A stretch of DNA of 9,044 nucleotides, taken from assembly GCA_900554315.1 (NCBI GenBank), contig USGP01000035.1, positions 1 through 9,044 of the forward strand, in the 5' to 3' direction. A program made the translations under genes and the position numbers. This document shows, one piece after another, positions 1-6,060 of this stretch; position 1 is the first letter of the stretch; every line of letters starts with the position of its first letter. Source of the stretch: an uncultured Mycoplasmatota bacterium (lineage in GTDB: Bacteria > Bacillota_I > Bacilli_A > RF39 > UBA660). Under the pieces are notes generated by a model that saw only the letters and a program-made list of their open reading frames with translations, was not told the origin of the DNA and did no database searches.

Positions 1-30
1 GGCCAGACTTTTACAAACGGAGGTTTTTAT

Positions 31-279
31 ATGGTATACAAGACACAGGGCACCTGCTCCAGAGAAATCCATTTTGACGTAGAGAACAACAAACTCAAAA
101 ACGTAAGCTTCGTTGGCGGATGCAACGGCAACTTAAAGGGTATCGGCCTTCTTGTTGAGGGCATGGATATCGACGAAGTGATCAAAAGAGTCGAAGGCGT
201 AAGCTGCAACGGCCGCCCAACTTCATGTCCAGACCAGCTTGCAAAAGCTTTAAAGCAGTATAAAGAGCAGCAGGCGTAA
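31..279 (+). CDS. TSCPD-domain small protein, TIGR03905 type
   Basis: An 82-aa protein matching, by eye, the TIGR03905 family of small four-cysteine Bacillota proteins. That family is related to the TSCPD domain found at the C-terminus of some vitamin B12-dependent ribonucleotide reductases. The four cysteines are C9, C31 (in GGCNGN), C59 and C66; the last two sit in CNGRPTSCPDQL, which contains the eponymous TSCPD motif. They could bind a metal or nucleic acid, but no function is established. Length is normal for the family (about 80-90 aa). The ATG is preceded by GGAGG (19-23) with 7-nt spacing, so the start is secure and the gene is complete. It is the only + strand gene and its GC (about 47% in the first 60 bases) is much higher than that of the - strand genes beyond 735. 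Its promoter lies outside the window. Family call is strong; role unknown. Confidence 0.9.
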   Translation: MVYKTQGTCSREIHFDVENNKLKNVSFVGGCNGNLKGIGLLVEGMDIDEVIKRVEGVSCNGRPTSCPDQLAKALKQYKEQQA

Positions 280-297
280 TCCATCTTCGAACACATT

Positions 298-330
298 GAT
301 CAGACCGTATATTATTTATCTGATCGCTTT
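298..330 (+). terminator. weak hairpin downstream of the TSCPD gene
   Basis: A perfect 7-bp stem, GATCAGA (298-304) with TCTGATC (319-325), encloses a 14-nt loop and is followed by GCTTTTATA. It lies 19 nt after the TAA of the + strand gene, where a terminator would be expected. The T-tract is short and interrupted, so it may be inefficient. Confidence 0.4.
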
Positions 331-350
331 TATACACAGAAATATCAAAA

Positions 351-411
351 GGCTCTATGTCAACAACGAAACAGGATTCTAAGCAATTCCCCCATCGGTT
401 GATATAGAGCC
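351..411. repeat. 61-bp palindrome with ISL3-like termini
   Basis: GGCTCTATGTCAAC (351-364) is the inverted complement of GTTGATATAGAGCC (398-411) with one mismatch (a G-U pair in RNA), around a 33-nt centre. From memory, ISL3-family insertion sequences carry terminal inverted repeats of the GGCTCTttGtCAA type, and here the GG ends face outward as they should. It could be a miniature non-autonomous element or a deletion remnant. The flanking 8-mers (TATCAAAA and AAAAATAG) do not form the 8-bp target duplication expected of ISL3, and no transposase is present. Read on the - strand, the hairpin is followed by TTTTGAT, so it could also simply be a terminator. Confidence 0.4.
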
Positions 412-449
412 AAAAATAGCCCCGCAAGAGGTTGTATTGAGCGGGGCTA
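412..449 (-). terminator. intrinsic terminator for the 395-aa protein gene, possibly bidirectional
   Basis: A perfect 9-bp GC-rich stem, TAGCCCCGC (417-425) with GCGGGGCTA (441-449), surrounds a 15-nt loop. Read on the - strand it is followed directly by TTTTTGG (T-tract at 412-416), a classic rho-independent terminator for the gene ending at 595. Read on the + strand it is followed by CTTCTTTTC, so it may also stop transcripts arriving from the TSCPD gene. Confidence 0.75.
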
Positions 450-594
450 CTTCTTTTCATTCAGTTTATAAATTTTGAATCGTTGTTCTTACTGACCTCG
501 GTCGGCCTTATCCTCAGTCTCCTCCATCAACCATCTCCCTTTATCAAACATGTATTTATATTATTCGGCCGAAATAATATACGAAATTTACGAG
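450..594. other. remainder of convergent intergenic gap
   Basis: Beyond the three hairpins listed, the 280-594 gap holds nothing I can name. Composition is patchy: 481-540 is about 53% GC, while 541-600 is about 25% and contains ATTATTCGGCCGAAATAAT, a near-perfect palindrome around CGGCCG. A 20-codon - strand reading frame at 489-551 lacks a convincing family match and is not called. Confidence 0.5.
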
Positions 595-1782
595 TTATAC
601 CTCGTGGTCGGTGAGAAGGACGCCATCAGTCTCGGTCGCTTTACCTTCCATCTGATCTCCATCCCATTCAACAAGATGCATTGCACGTGCGCGATAATAA
701 TGGTTAAGCTCACATCCCGTCACAAGGAACGATACTCTATATGATGATAATTTTCCATCATCTGTTTTGAAATAATAATCATTACGATTCTTTTTTATGT
801 CTTCAGTATGATATAACTTGGTAATATTTTGATTAGAAACTAACAAAGAATCCACTTTAGAAGAGTCAAAAAAATCATTTCCAGCTTCTTTCAATTTACC
901 ATTCGAAATACGATATACTGTTTCAACTTCTTCTATTTTCTTCTTATTTGGATCTAATTGATATTGTTTTTCATTCTTAGGATCGGTAATATATAAGATT
1001 TCATCTGATACACCATTAAAATAAGAATCTTGTGAAATATCTACATCTAAAACAGACTTTTTATCTTCAATCATATCATAAAGTATAATTTGATAATAAT
1101 TTAACTGTTTATTCTCGTTATCTGTATTAATTGTAACATAATATTTACCAACTACACTAGATAATGTATTTTCATAATGATCTGAATTTAAAAAACGGAC
1201 TTTATTAAAATCTTTAGAATCAAAAAGATAAATACCACGATAATTCCAAACTGCAAAAGTATAATTTTCAGGAATATAATCATAATAAACAGATAAATTA
1301 CCTTTCTTATCAGGAACTATATCTTTCTGATAATATATTTCATCATAACCATCATCACTAAATTTTTTTGCAATATAAGAAAAATCCTCATTATTTTGTT
1401 CTATCAAATAAAAGGGGCTCACTTGTTTACCATCTAATAAACATGCAGCATCATAAGTATGCTCTCTCTTATAGATAGGAAAAACACATTCTAATTGATT
1501 TTTCTTATAATACTTAATATCTGTAATTACTCTTTCCTGTTTATTAAAATCTCTTTCAATAGAAAGTAAATATTTCTTTTTTTTGTTTTTACTATAAATA
1601 GCAAAAGAATAATAATGTTTCTTATCTACTTTTTGATAATTCTCTTCTATCGTATAATGTTTTTGATTACTTGAAATTAAAGAATAAACAACCTTATGTT
1701 CCGTAATAAAACAAGAAACAATAAACTGATAACAGAAAGCGATAAAAGCAAGTAAGACTAACACAGGTAAAATTTTTTTCAT
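595..1782 (-). CDS. exported or lipoprotein-like protein of unknown function, 395 aa
   Basis: I do not recognise the family. The N-terminus (MKK, then a hydrophobic stretch to about residue 26) is a signal peptide or membrane anchor. I21-V-S-C24 fits a lipobox, so a lipoprotein outside the membrane is plausible. The rest is rich in Tyr, Lys, Asp and Asn with many short alternating hydrophobic strands, suggesting a mainly beta fold such as a propeller, but no diagnostic repeat was found. The ATG is preceded by AGGTGAT, 4-5 nt upstream. The gene lies 48 bp after the PH-domain gene. Oddity: codons for residues 1 to about 349 are very AT-rich (about 25% GC), whereas the last ~46 codons (595 to about 735) are about 50% GC with a different codon style. 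The C-terminus may come from another source, through recombination or a misjoined assembly. An ORF is certain; identity unknown. Confidence 0.7.
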   Translation of the reverse strand: MKKILPVLVLLAFIAFCYQFIVSCFITEHKVVYSLISSNQKHYTIEENYQKVDKKHYYSFAIYSKNKKKKYLLSIERDFNKQERVITDIKYYKKNQLECVFPIYKREHTYDAACLLDGKQVSPFYLIEQNNEDFSYIAKKFSDDGYDEIYYQKDIVPDKKGNLSVYYDYIPENYTFAVWNYRGIYLFDSKDFNKVRFLNSDHYENTLSSVVGKYYVTINTDNENKQLNYYQIILYDMIEDKKSVLDVDISQDSYFNGVSDEILYITDPKNEKQYQLDPNKKKIEEVETVYRISNGKLKEAGNDFFDSSKVDSLLVSNQNITKLYHTEDIKKNRNDYYFKTDDGKLSSYRVSFLVTGCELNHYYRARAMHLVEWDGDQMEGKATETDGVLLTDHEV

Positions 1783-1800
1783 ATTATCACCTACTATTAC

Positions 1801-1806
1801 AGTATA
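1801..1806 (-). promoter_or_regulatory. possible -10 box for the 395-aa protein gene
   Basis: TATACT on the - strand (5/6 match to TATAAT), 18 nt upstream of the ATG, preceded by a pyrimidine/T tract instead of a recognisable -35 box. Transcription would begin just before the ribosome binding site. Read-through from the PH-domain gene is an equal possibility. Confidence 0.3.
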
Positions 1807-1830
1807 GCAAAAAAAAAGAAGGAAAAAAAG

Positions 1831-2289
1831 TTAAATCTTTCCTCCAGAATTATTTTGATTCATTGCATACTGTTTTTTTTCTTCCATCATATAAGTAGAA
1901 ATCTCTGTTTCAATTTCGTCTAATGCATCTTTAGAAATGTTAGATAAAGCGATAAATTCTTTAACGGTATCAATATAAATTTTCCCCCAAAAAATACCAC
2001 TAGTAACTTTCAAATCATTAAACATATCAGGTGTAACAGAGTTTAAAAAATATCCAATAACTACTCTTTTTCTTCCAATTAATATTCTTTTATTAGTAAT
2101 AGCCACTACAGCAGTGCCCCAAATATTAAAAGGGTTATTATTTTTCTGAGCTGCAAAAGCATATAATACATGTTCATCAGAATTTACATGTCGATCAACG
2201 ACAGAAGCATTTTGCCTAATTCTCCAAGCAACAGTAAGTGGATGTTTCTTTTTAAATTCTAATGCAAACTCATAAGCACTTTTGTTCAT
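1831..2289 (-). CDS. bacterial PH-domain protein, YokE-like
   Basis: A 152-aa soluble protein with no signal peptide. The central part, about residues 35-120, looks like a bacterial pleckstrin-homology domain: HVLYAFAAQKN strand, then WGTAVVAITNKRILIGRK (about 57-74), with the TNKRxLI signature typical of bPH/YokE-like domains, then a terminal helix (about 118-140). Such domains are usually protein- or membrane-interaction modules and no enzymatic role is implied. The C-terminal tail (NQNNSGGKI) looks disordered. The start is supported by GGAGATAAGGT just before the ATG; that binding site overlaps the TAG of the upstream thioredoxin-like gene (10-bp gap), so the two are almost certainly co-transcribed and probably translationally coupled. 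Domain call is good; the biological role is unknown. Confidence 0.75.
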   Translation of the reverse strand: MNKSAYEFALEFKKKHPLTVAWRIRQNASVVDRHVNSDEHVLYAFAAQKNNNPFNIWGTAVVAITNKRILIGRKRVVIGYFLNSVTPDMFNDLKVTSGIFWGKIYIDTVKEFIALSNISKDALDEIETEISTYMMEEKKQYAMNQNNSGGKI

Positions 2290-2299
2290 ACCTTATCTC

Positions 2300-2869
2300 C
2301 TATTCATCAATAAATCCATTTTCAGTAAAGAATTGTTTATATGTATCTGTATCAACTAAACCATTAACATTAGCAACAATTGTATTATCAGACACTACAA
2401 GTAACAATGGAGTACCAATACCACCATTAAAATAATCATCTGAATCAAGTAATTTCTGATTATCATCAGTGTCCATTTCATCAGTATTTACATTATAAAT
2501 AGTAAAATCATAAGTATATGAAAGATGTTGTAAAATTGGTTCTGCTATTTGACAATATCCACATGTTGGACGTGAGAACAATACAATTGCATTCTCATCT
2601 CCTTCATACAAATCAAGATATTCATCAATATCAATTTCTTCAAAATCTTTCTTTTCATCATCAGGTATATTAGAAGCTTCTTCTTGAGCCCTAGAAGTCA
2701 TATCATCAGCACTACTTGATGTTGAACTAGAAGTTGAAACACCATCACTATATTTATCTCCAGATTCTGTAGATGCTGCAGATGATGCAAAATAACATAA
2801 TGCACAAAGTAAAATAATTCCTATTGCTAAAACAATACCAACTAATATTTTCTTAGTTTTCTGATTCAT
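2300..2869 (-). CDS. membrane-anchored thioredoxin-fold protein (CGYC)
   Basis: 189 aa from the preferred start. A positively charged N-terminus and one transmembrane helix (about 8-28) are followed by a Ser/Thr/Asp-rich flexible linker (about 32-75) and a thioredoxin-like domain (about 80-189). Active-site CGYC is at 103-106 (context LFSRPTCGYCQIAEP), and the cis-proline motif TP is at 153-154 in GIGTPLLLV. The topology puts the redox domain outside the cytoplasm, where it would reduce or exchange disulfides, but the substrate is not evident. An in-frame ATG 18 nt upstream (2887) is rejected: GGAGG (2877-2881) sits 7 nt before the chosen ATG, and the predicted transcription start falls on the upstream ATG itself. 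It leads a two- or three-gene unit with the PH-domain gene. No partner DsbD/CcdA is visible here. Confidence 0.85.
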   Translation of the reverse strand: MNQKTKKILVGIVLAIGIILLCALCYFASSAASTESGDKYSDGVSTSSSTSSSADDMTSRAQEEASNIPDDEKKDFEEIDIDEYLDLYEGDENAIVLFSRPTCGYCQIAEPILQHLSYTYDFTIYNVNTDEMDTDDNQKLLDSDDYFNGGIGTPLLLVVSDNTIVANVNGLVDTDTYKQFFTENGFIDE

Positions 2870-2891
2870 AATAAATCCTCCATCCACAATA

Positions 2892-2900
2892 ATTATATCA
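2892..2900 (-). promoter_or_regulatory. extended -10 promoter of the thioredoxin-like gene
   Basis: TGATATAAT on the - strand is a perfect extended -10 element (TGnTATAAT). No good -35 is present at 17 nt, which is usual for extended -10 promoters. It predicts a transcript start near 2885 and a 5' leader of only about 16 nt, and so helps choose the downstream ATG at 2869. It lies in the 57-bp gap after the ABC-F gene. Confidence 0.6.
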
Positions 2901-2926
2901 TAATTTATATAGAAAGATAGTAAAAA

Positions 2927-4516
2927 TTATGATTCATTTCTCTCCAAGTACTCTTCATATGGAATAGCTCTATCACGAATGGTACCATCCTCTAAAATTT
3001 CAATAACGCGGTTACTAACTGTACTATTTAATTCATAATCTCGAGAAGTAAATAAGATTTCTCCTTTAAAATTAACCATTCCTTTATTTAAAGAAGTAAT
3101 ACTTTCCAAATCTAAATGGTTGGTTGGCTCATCCAAAATTAAAAAGTTTGGTTCTTCTAACATCATCTTAGACAACATACAACGAGCTTTTTCTCCTCCT
3201 GATAAAACAGAAACTTTTTTAAACACATCCTCACCAGAAAATAACATTCTGCCTAAAAATCCCCGTAAGACAGTCTCATCTTTTATATCGTAATATTGAC
3301 CAATCCATTCCATAATGTTTTTATCAGTATTAAAATATTCCGAATTGTCTTGTGGTAAATAACTAAATTTTATAGTTTTTCCCCACTCGATAGCCCCTTC
3401 ATCATATGTTTCTTTTCCAGCTAAAATATTAAATAAAGTAGTCTTTACAAAATCATCCTGAGCTAAAAATGTAATTTTATCACCCTTCAAAATAGTAAAA
3501 GAAACATGGTCTAATATTTTTTTACCATCAATTATTTTAGTCAAATTTTCTACTTTTAAAATTTCCTTACCAGCTTCTTTTTCAATCTTAAAATCAATAT
3601 AAGGATACTTTCTAGAAGAAGGAACAATCTCATCTAACTGAATCTTATCAAGTAATTTTTTACGAGAAGTAGCCTGTTTTGATTTAGAAGCATTAGCACT
3701 AAATCTAGCAATAAATGCTTGTAATTCTTTAATTTTCTCTTCTTTTTTCTTATTAGACTCTCTCATTTGTTTTTGTAAAAGTTCACTAGACTCATACCAG
3801 AAATCATAATTACCTACATATAATTTAATTTTACCATAATCAATATCAGCAATATGAGTACAAACCTTATTTAAGAAATGTCTATCATGAGAAACAATGA
3901 TAACAGTATTATTAAAATTAATCAAAAATTCTTCTAACCATTTAATAGCTTCAATGTCCAAACTGTTAGTAGGTTCATCTAAAAGTAAAATATCAGGATC
4001 GCCAAACAAAGCTTGAGCAAGTAAAACTTTAACACGAAGTTTAACTGGAATATCCTTCATCTTCATAGAATGATATTGCATATCCACTCCTAAACTATTT
4101 AATAAAGTAGCAGCATCTGACTCAGCATTCCAACCATCTAATTCCATAAATTCAGCTTCTAAATTAGCAAGTTTCATACCATCCTCTTCACTAAATTCAG
4201 TCTGCATATACATCTTGTTTTTTTCAGTCATAATAGAATACAACTTTTCATTTCCCATAATAACAACATCTAATACTGTATCATCTTCAAATTGATAATG
4301 ATCTTGTTTTAAGAAAGAAATTCTTTCACCTTTAGAAATAATAACTTCTCCAGTAGTTGTTTCAATTTCTCCAGCCAAAACTTTTAGAAAAGTACTTTTT
4401 CCAGAACCATTTGCACCAATTAATCCATAACAATTGCCACTCGTAAACTTAATATTAACATCTTCAAACAAAGTTCTTTTTCCAAACTTTAAACTAACAT
4501 TATTTACTTGTATCAT
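2927..4516 (-). CDS. ABC-F family ATPase, YkpA/YbiT type
   Basis: 529 aa with two ATP-binding domains and no membrane helices: a soluble ABC-F protein that would act on the ribosome, where the family gates translation factors or rescues stalled or drug-bound ribosomes. Domain 1: Walker A GANGSGKS (34-41), Q-loop Q71, Walker B ILLLDE (to E181), switch H210. The linker helices (about 240-300) include RFSANASKSKQATSR, typical of the YkpA/YbiT group. Domain 2: signature LSGGEKAR (438-445), Walker B FLILDE (to E463). Departures: the domain 1 signature is degenerate (DIPVKLR, about 155-161), the domain 2 Walker A is FLAQDDFVKTT with all glycines gone (350-360), and the domain 2 switch His is R492. 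Together these leave one canonical and one degenerate ATP site. The ATG follows AGGTGATAG. It has its own promoter and is followed by the thioredoxin-like gene. The sequence does not show whether it is a resistance or a housekeeping member; housekeeping seems likelier. Confidence 0.9.
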   Translation of the reverse strand: MIQVNNVSLKFGKRTLFEDVNIKFTSGNCYGLIGANGSGKSTFLKVLAGEIETTTGEVIISKGERISFLKQDHYQFEDDTVLDVVIMGNEKLYSIMTEKNKMYMQTEFSEEDGMKLANLEAEFMELDGWNAESDAATLLNSLGVDMQYHSMKMKDIPVKLRVKVLLAQALFGDPDILLLDEPTNSLDIEAIKWLEEFLINFNNTVIIVSHDRHFLNKVCTHIADIDYGKIKLYVGNYDFWYESSELLQKQMRESNKKKEEKIKELQAFIARFSANASKSKQATSRKKLLDKIQLDEIVPSSRKYPYIDFKIEKEAGKEILKVENLTKIIDGKKILDHVSFTILKGDKITFLAQDDFVKTTLFNILAGKETYDEGAIEWGKTIKFSYLPQDNSEYFNTDKNIMEWIGQYYDIKDETVLRGFLGRMLFSGEDVFKKVSVLSGGEKARCMLSKMMLEEPNFLILDEPTNHLDLESITSLNKGMVNFKGEILFTSRDYELNSTVSNRVIEILEDGTIRDRAIPYEEYLERNES

Positions 4517-4539
4517 TCTATCACCTCAAAACTTCTTAA

Positions 4540-4568
4540 ATTTTACTATAAATATAAAAAAAAGACAA
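4540..4568 (-). promoter_or_regulatory. sigma-70-type promoter of the ABC-F gene
   Basis: -35 TTGTCT (4563-4568), 17-bp AT-rich spacer, -10 TAAAAT (4540-4545), all on the - strand. The spacing is ideal and the -10 matches 5/6. The -35 begins 2 bp beyond the stop codon of the preceding kinase-like gene, within the last bases of a hairpin at that gene's end. Confidence 0.6.
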
Positions 4569-4584
4569 GTTTAGTTAAAAACTT
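4555..4584 (-). terminator. possible weak terminator of the kinase-like pair
   Basis: A 6-bp AT-rich stem, AAGTTT (4579-4584) with AAACTT (4567-4572) on the - strand, spans the stop codon and is followed after GTC by a run of eight T. The stem is weak, so read-through into the ABC-F gene is likely. Confidence 0.3.
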
Positions 4585-5269
4585 TTCTCTTCACATAACA
4601 TTTTAAATTTTCTTCCTCTATATCTTGAGAAATAAAATCCATCAACGAAATATTCATTTCTTGAGACTGTTTTCTAATATTATATAACTTAGAAAAATGA
4701 ACACTTGAATCACCAAAAGCATCTCTAGAATATTGATTTAAAACGCGAAAAAATATAAATCGATCTACTAATTCAATATTCTTTTGAATAATTTCATCAG
4801 CCGAATAATTATAATTTCTAAAATATCTCCCCGGATCTACAAAATACAGACCCTCATGAAAAGAATAATTACAAATTCTAGTATCTTTTGGCATAAAATC
4901 TGAAACCATTACCTGATGTCTACCTAAGGTATAGCAATCCTCTTTTAACAATTTAAAGTTAGATAAAATAAGATCTACAGATAAATTCATAAAATGCATT
5001 AATCCAAGATTTTCTATATAGTGTGTAGTATACCCTTTAAAATTACCAAAAACACTATATAACGTAGTCTGTGGCAATAAAATACAACTAGTAGAAAGTG
5101 TTTCTAAAAACAAAACATCATCTAAAGTAAGGCAATTACATCTAGGAACTAAATGATAACATTTATATGCAATACCATCCTGTTGATAAACAACTGCCTC
5201 TTGTCCCTTACCAATATAATCATGAAAAGATAAACAATGGAGTCCTCGATTATTAACTACAACTTTCAA
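4571..5269 (-). CDS. divergent kinase-like protein, downstream copy
   Basis: 232 aa, not assigned to a named family, but with the outline of a protein-kinase-like fold. There is a glycine-rich loop GKGQEAVVY (20-28), an AYK lysine (K36), a hinge-like segment NFKGYTTHYIE (76-86), a catalytic-loop-like SDF with D124, N134 in a CNY motif, and DPG (145-147) where kinases have DFG. The usual HRDxxxxN spacing is not kept: Asn is 10 residues after Asp, not 5. It could be an atypical kinase, a small-molecule phosphotransferase or a pseudokinase. It is a tandem paralogue of the next gene, identical in length and about 48% identical over the first 160 residues by hand count. The start is a TTG (5267-5269) chosen because it aligns with the paralogue's Met1; no in-frame ATG lies between the upstream stop and here, and the ribosome binding site is poor (GAAAG). 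Translation is probably coupled to the upstream copy, whose stop is 18 bp away. Confidence 0.65.
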   Translation of the reverse strand: MKVVVNNRGLHCLSFHDYIGKGQEAVVYQQDGIAYKCYHLVPRCNCLTLDDVLFLETLSTSCILLPQTTLYSVFGNFKGYTTHYIENLGLMHFMNLSVDLILSNFKLLKEDCYTLGRHQVMVSDFMPKDTRICNYSFHEGLYFVDPGRYFRNYNYSADEIIQKNIELVDRFIFFRVLNQYSRDAFGDSSVHFSKLYNIRKQSQEMNISLMDFISQDIEEENLKCYVKRKVFN

Positions 5270-5287
5270 AAAATCACATCTTTCATC

Positions 5288-5986
5288 TTATTTTTTTAAA
5301 ATTTTTCTTTTTACATACTCCTCTAAATTTTTATCATGCATATCAGACTCAAGAAAATCAGTAAATTTACCAGTAGGATGATATCTATACCATTCAAACT
5401 CTTGAAGATATGGATGCAACTGATTAGGAGGCATCAATCTACGAGCAACCCTTAAAATAGCTCCCTGATAAATAACAGAATCAACCATCATAGAATTATA
5501 AGTAGTAATTCTATCTTTATCATAATGATAATCAAAATAATATTTACCAGGATCAAAAAAATAAATACCATCGTGAAATAAATAATTGCAATAATATGAC
5601 TCATCTGGTAAAAAATCAGCAACAAATATAGAATGTTCTCCAAGTGTAGCACAATCTTGTTTTAAAAGATGAAATTCTTGTATTAGACGATCAGTAGATA
5701 AATGTAAAAAATTATCTAATCCATAATCTTCAATATATCTTGTTGTATACCCTTGAAATTTACCACGAATTCCATAAATTGTTTCTCTTGGTAATAAAAT
5801 ACGTTGCGTAGATAATTGCTCTAATCGTTCTGTTTCTTCCAAATCCAAGCGATCTGTATGAAAAATAGGATGATAACATTTATAAGCCACACTTCCTTTA
5901 CGATAAACTGTAGCCTCTGTACCTTTACCAATAAATTCATAAGAATATAAAGTAACAATTCCTCTATTCGTTCTAATAATCCTCAT
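5288..5986 (-). CDS. divergent kinase-like protein, upstream copy
   Basis: 232 aa, paralogue of the adjacent gene. The same kinase-like landmarks fall at identical residue numbers: GKGTEATVY (20-28), AYK with K36, hinge-like KFQGYTTRYIED (76-87), D124 in VADF, N134 in CNY, and DPG at 145-147. Both copies share LGxHxxxVxDFxPxxxxxCNYxFHxGxYFxDPGxY, so this stretch is likely the functional centre, possibly binding ATP and Mg. The C-terminal third (about 165-215) diverges strongly between the copies, which suggests different partners or substrates. No signal peptide or membrane segment, so cytoplasmic. The ATG has only a weak purine stretch (GAAAGAAG, about 10 nt upstream), unlike other genes here. 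The 74-bp gap to the upstream membrane protein gene holds no promoter I could make convincing. The kinase-fold assignment is inference from motifs; the CDS is certain. Confidence 0.68.
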   Translation of the reverse strand: MRIIRTNRGIVTLYSYEFIGKGTEATVYRKGSVAYKCYHPIFHTDRLDLEETERLEQLSTQRILLPRETIYGIRGKFQGYTTRYIEDYGLDNFLHLSTDRLIQEFHLLKQDCATLGEHSIFVADFLPDESYYCNYLFHDGIYFFDPGKYYFDYHYDKDRITTYNSMMVDSVIYQGAILRVARRLMPPNQLHPYLQEFEWYRYHPTGKFTDFLESDMHDKNLEEYVKRKILKK

Positions 5987-6060
5987 GTAACTATACTTCT
6001 TTCTAAATCAATATTCGTAATTTAACAACAAGAATAACACAATAATAAAATTTTTCACTT

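Noticed and set aside
182..460. 92-codon - strand frame over the TSCPD gene 3' end and the hairpins
   Set aside because: It runs through two hairpins and antisense to a confident gene; its translation looks unlike a real protein.
489..551. 20-codon - strand frame (MFDKGRW... to ...DRGQ) in the convergent gap
   Set aside because: Too short, no recognisable family, and the region's high GC alone explains the open frame.
481..660. Shared CTCGGTCG and similar flanking bases in 498-540 and 631-665, as a possible duplicated 3' end
   Set aside because: Only an 8-bp exact match with loose similarity around it and no shared reading frame; consistent with chance.
550..744. 64-codon + strand frame
   Set aside because: Antisense to the 3' end of the 395-aa protein gene, with no convincing ribosome binding site or family resemblance.
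5987..6060. Promoter for the kinase-like pair
   Set aside because: Several TTGT-like boxes exist, but none has an acceptable -10 at 16-18 bp; in such AT-rich sequence weaker matches mean little.
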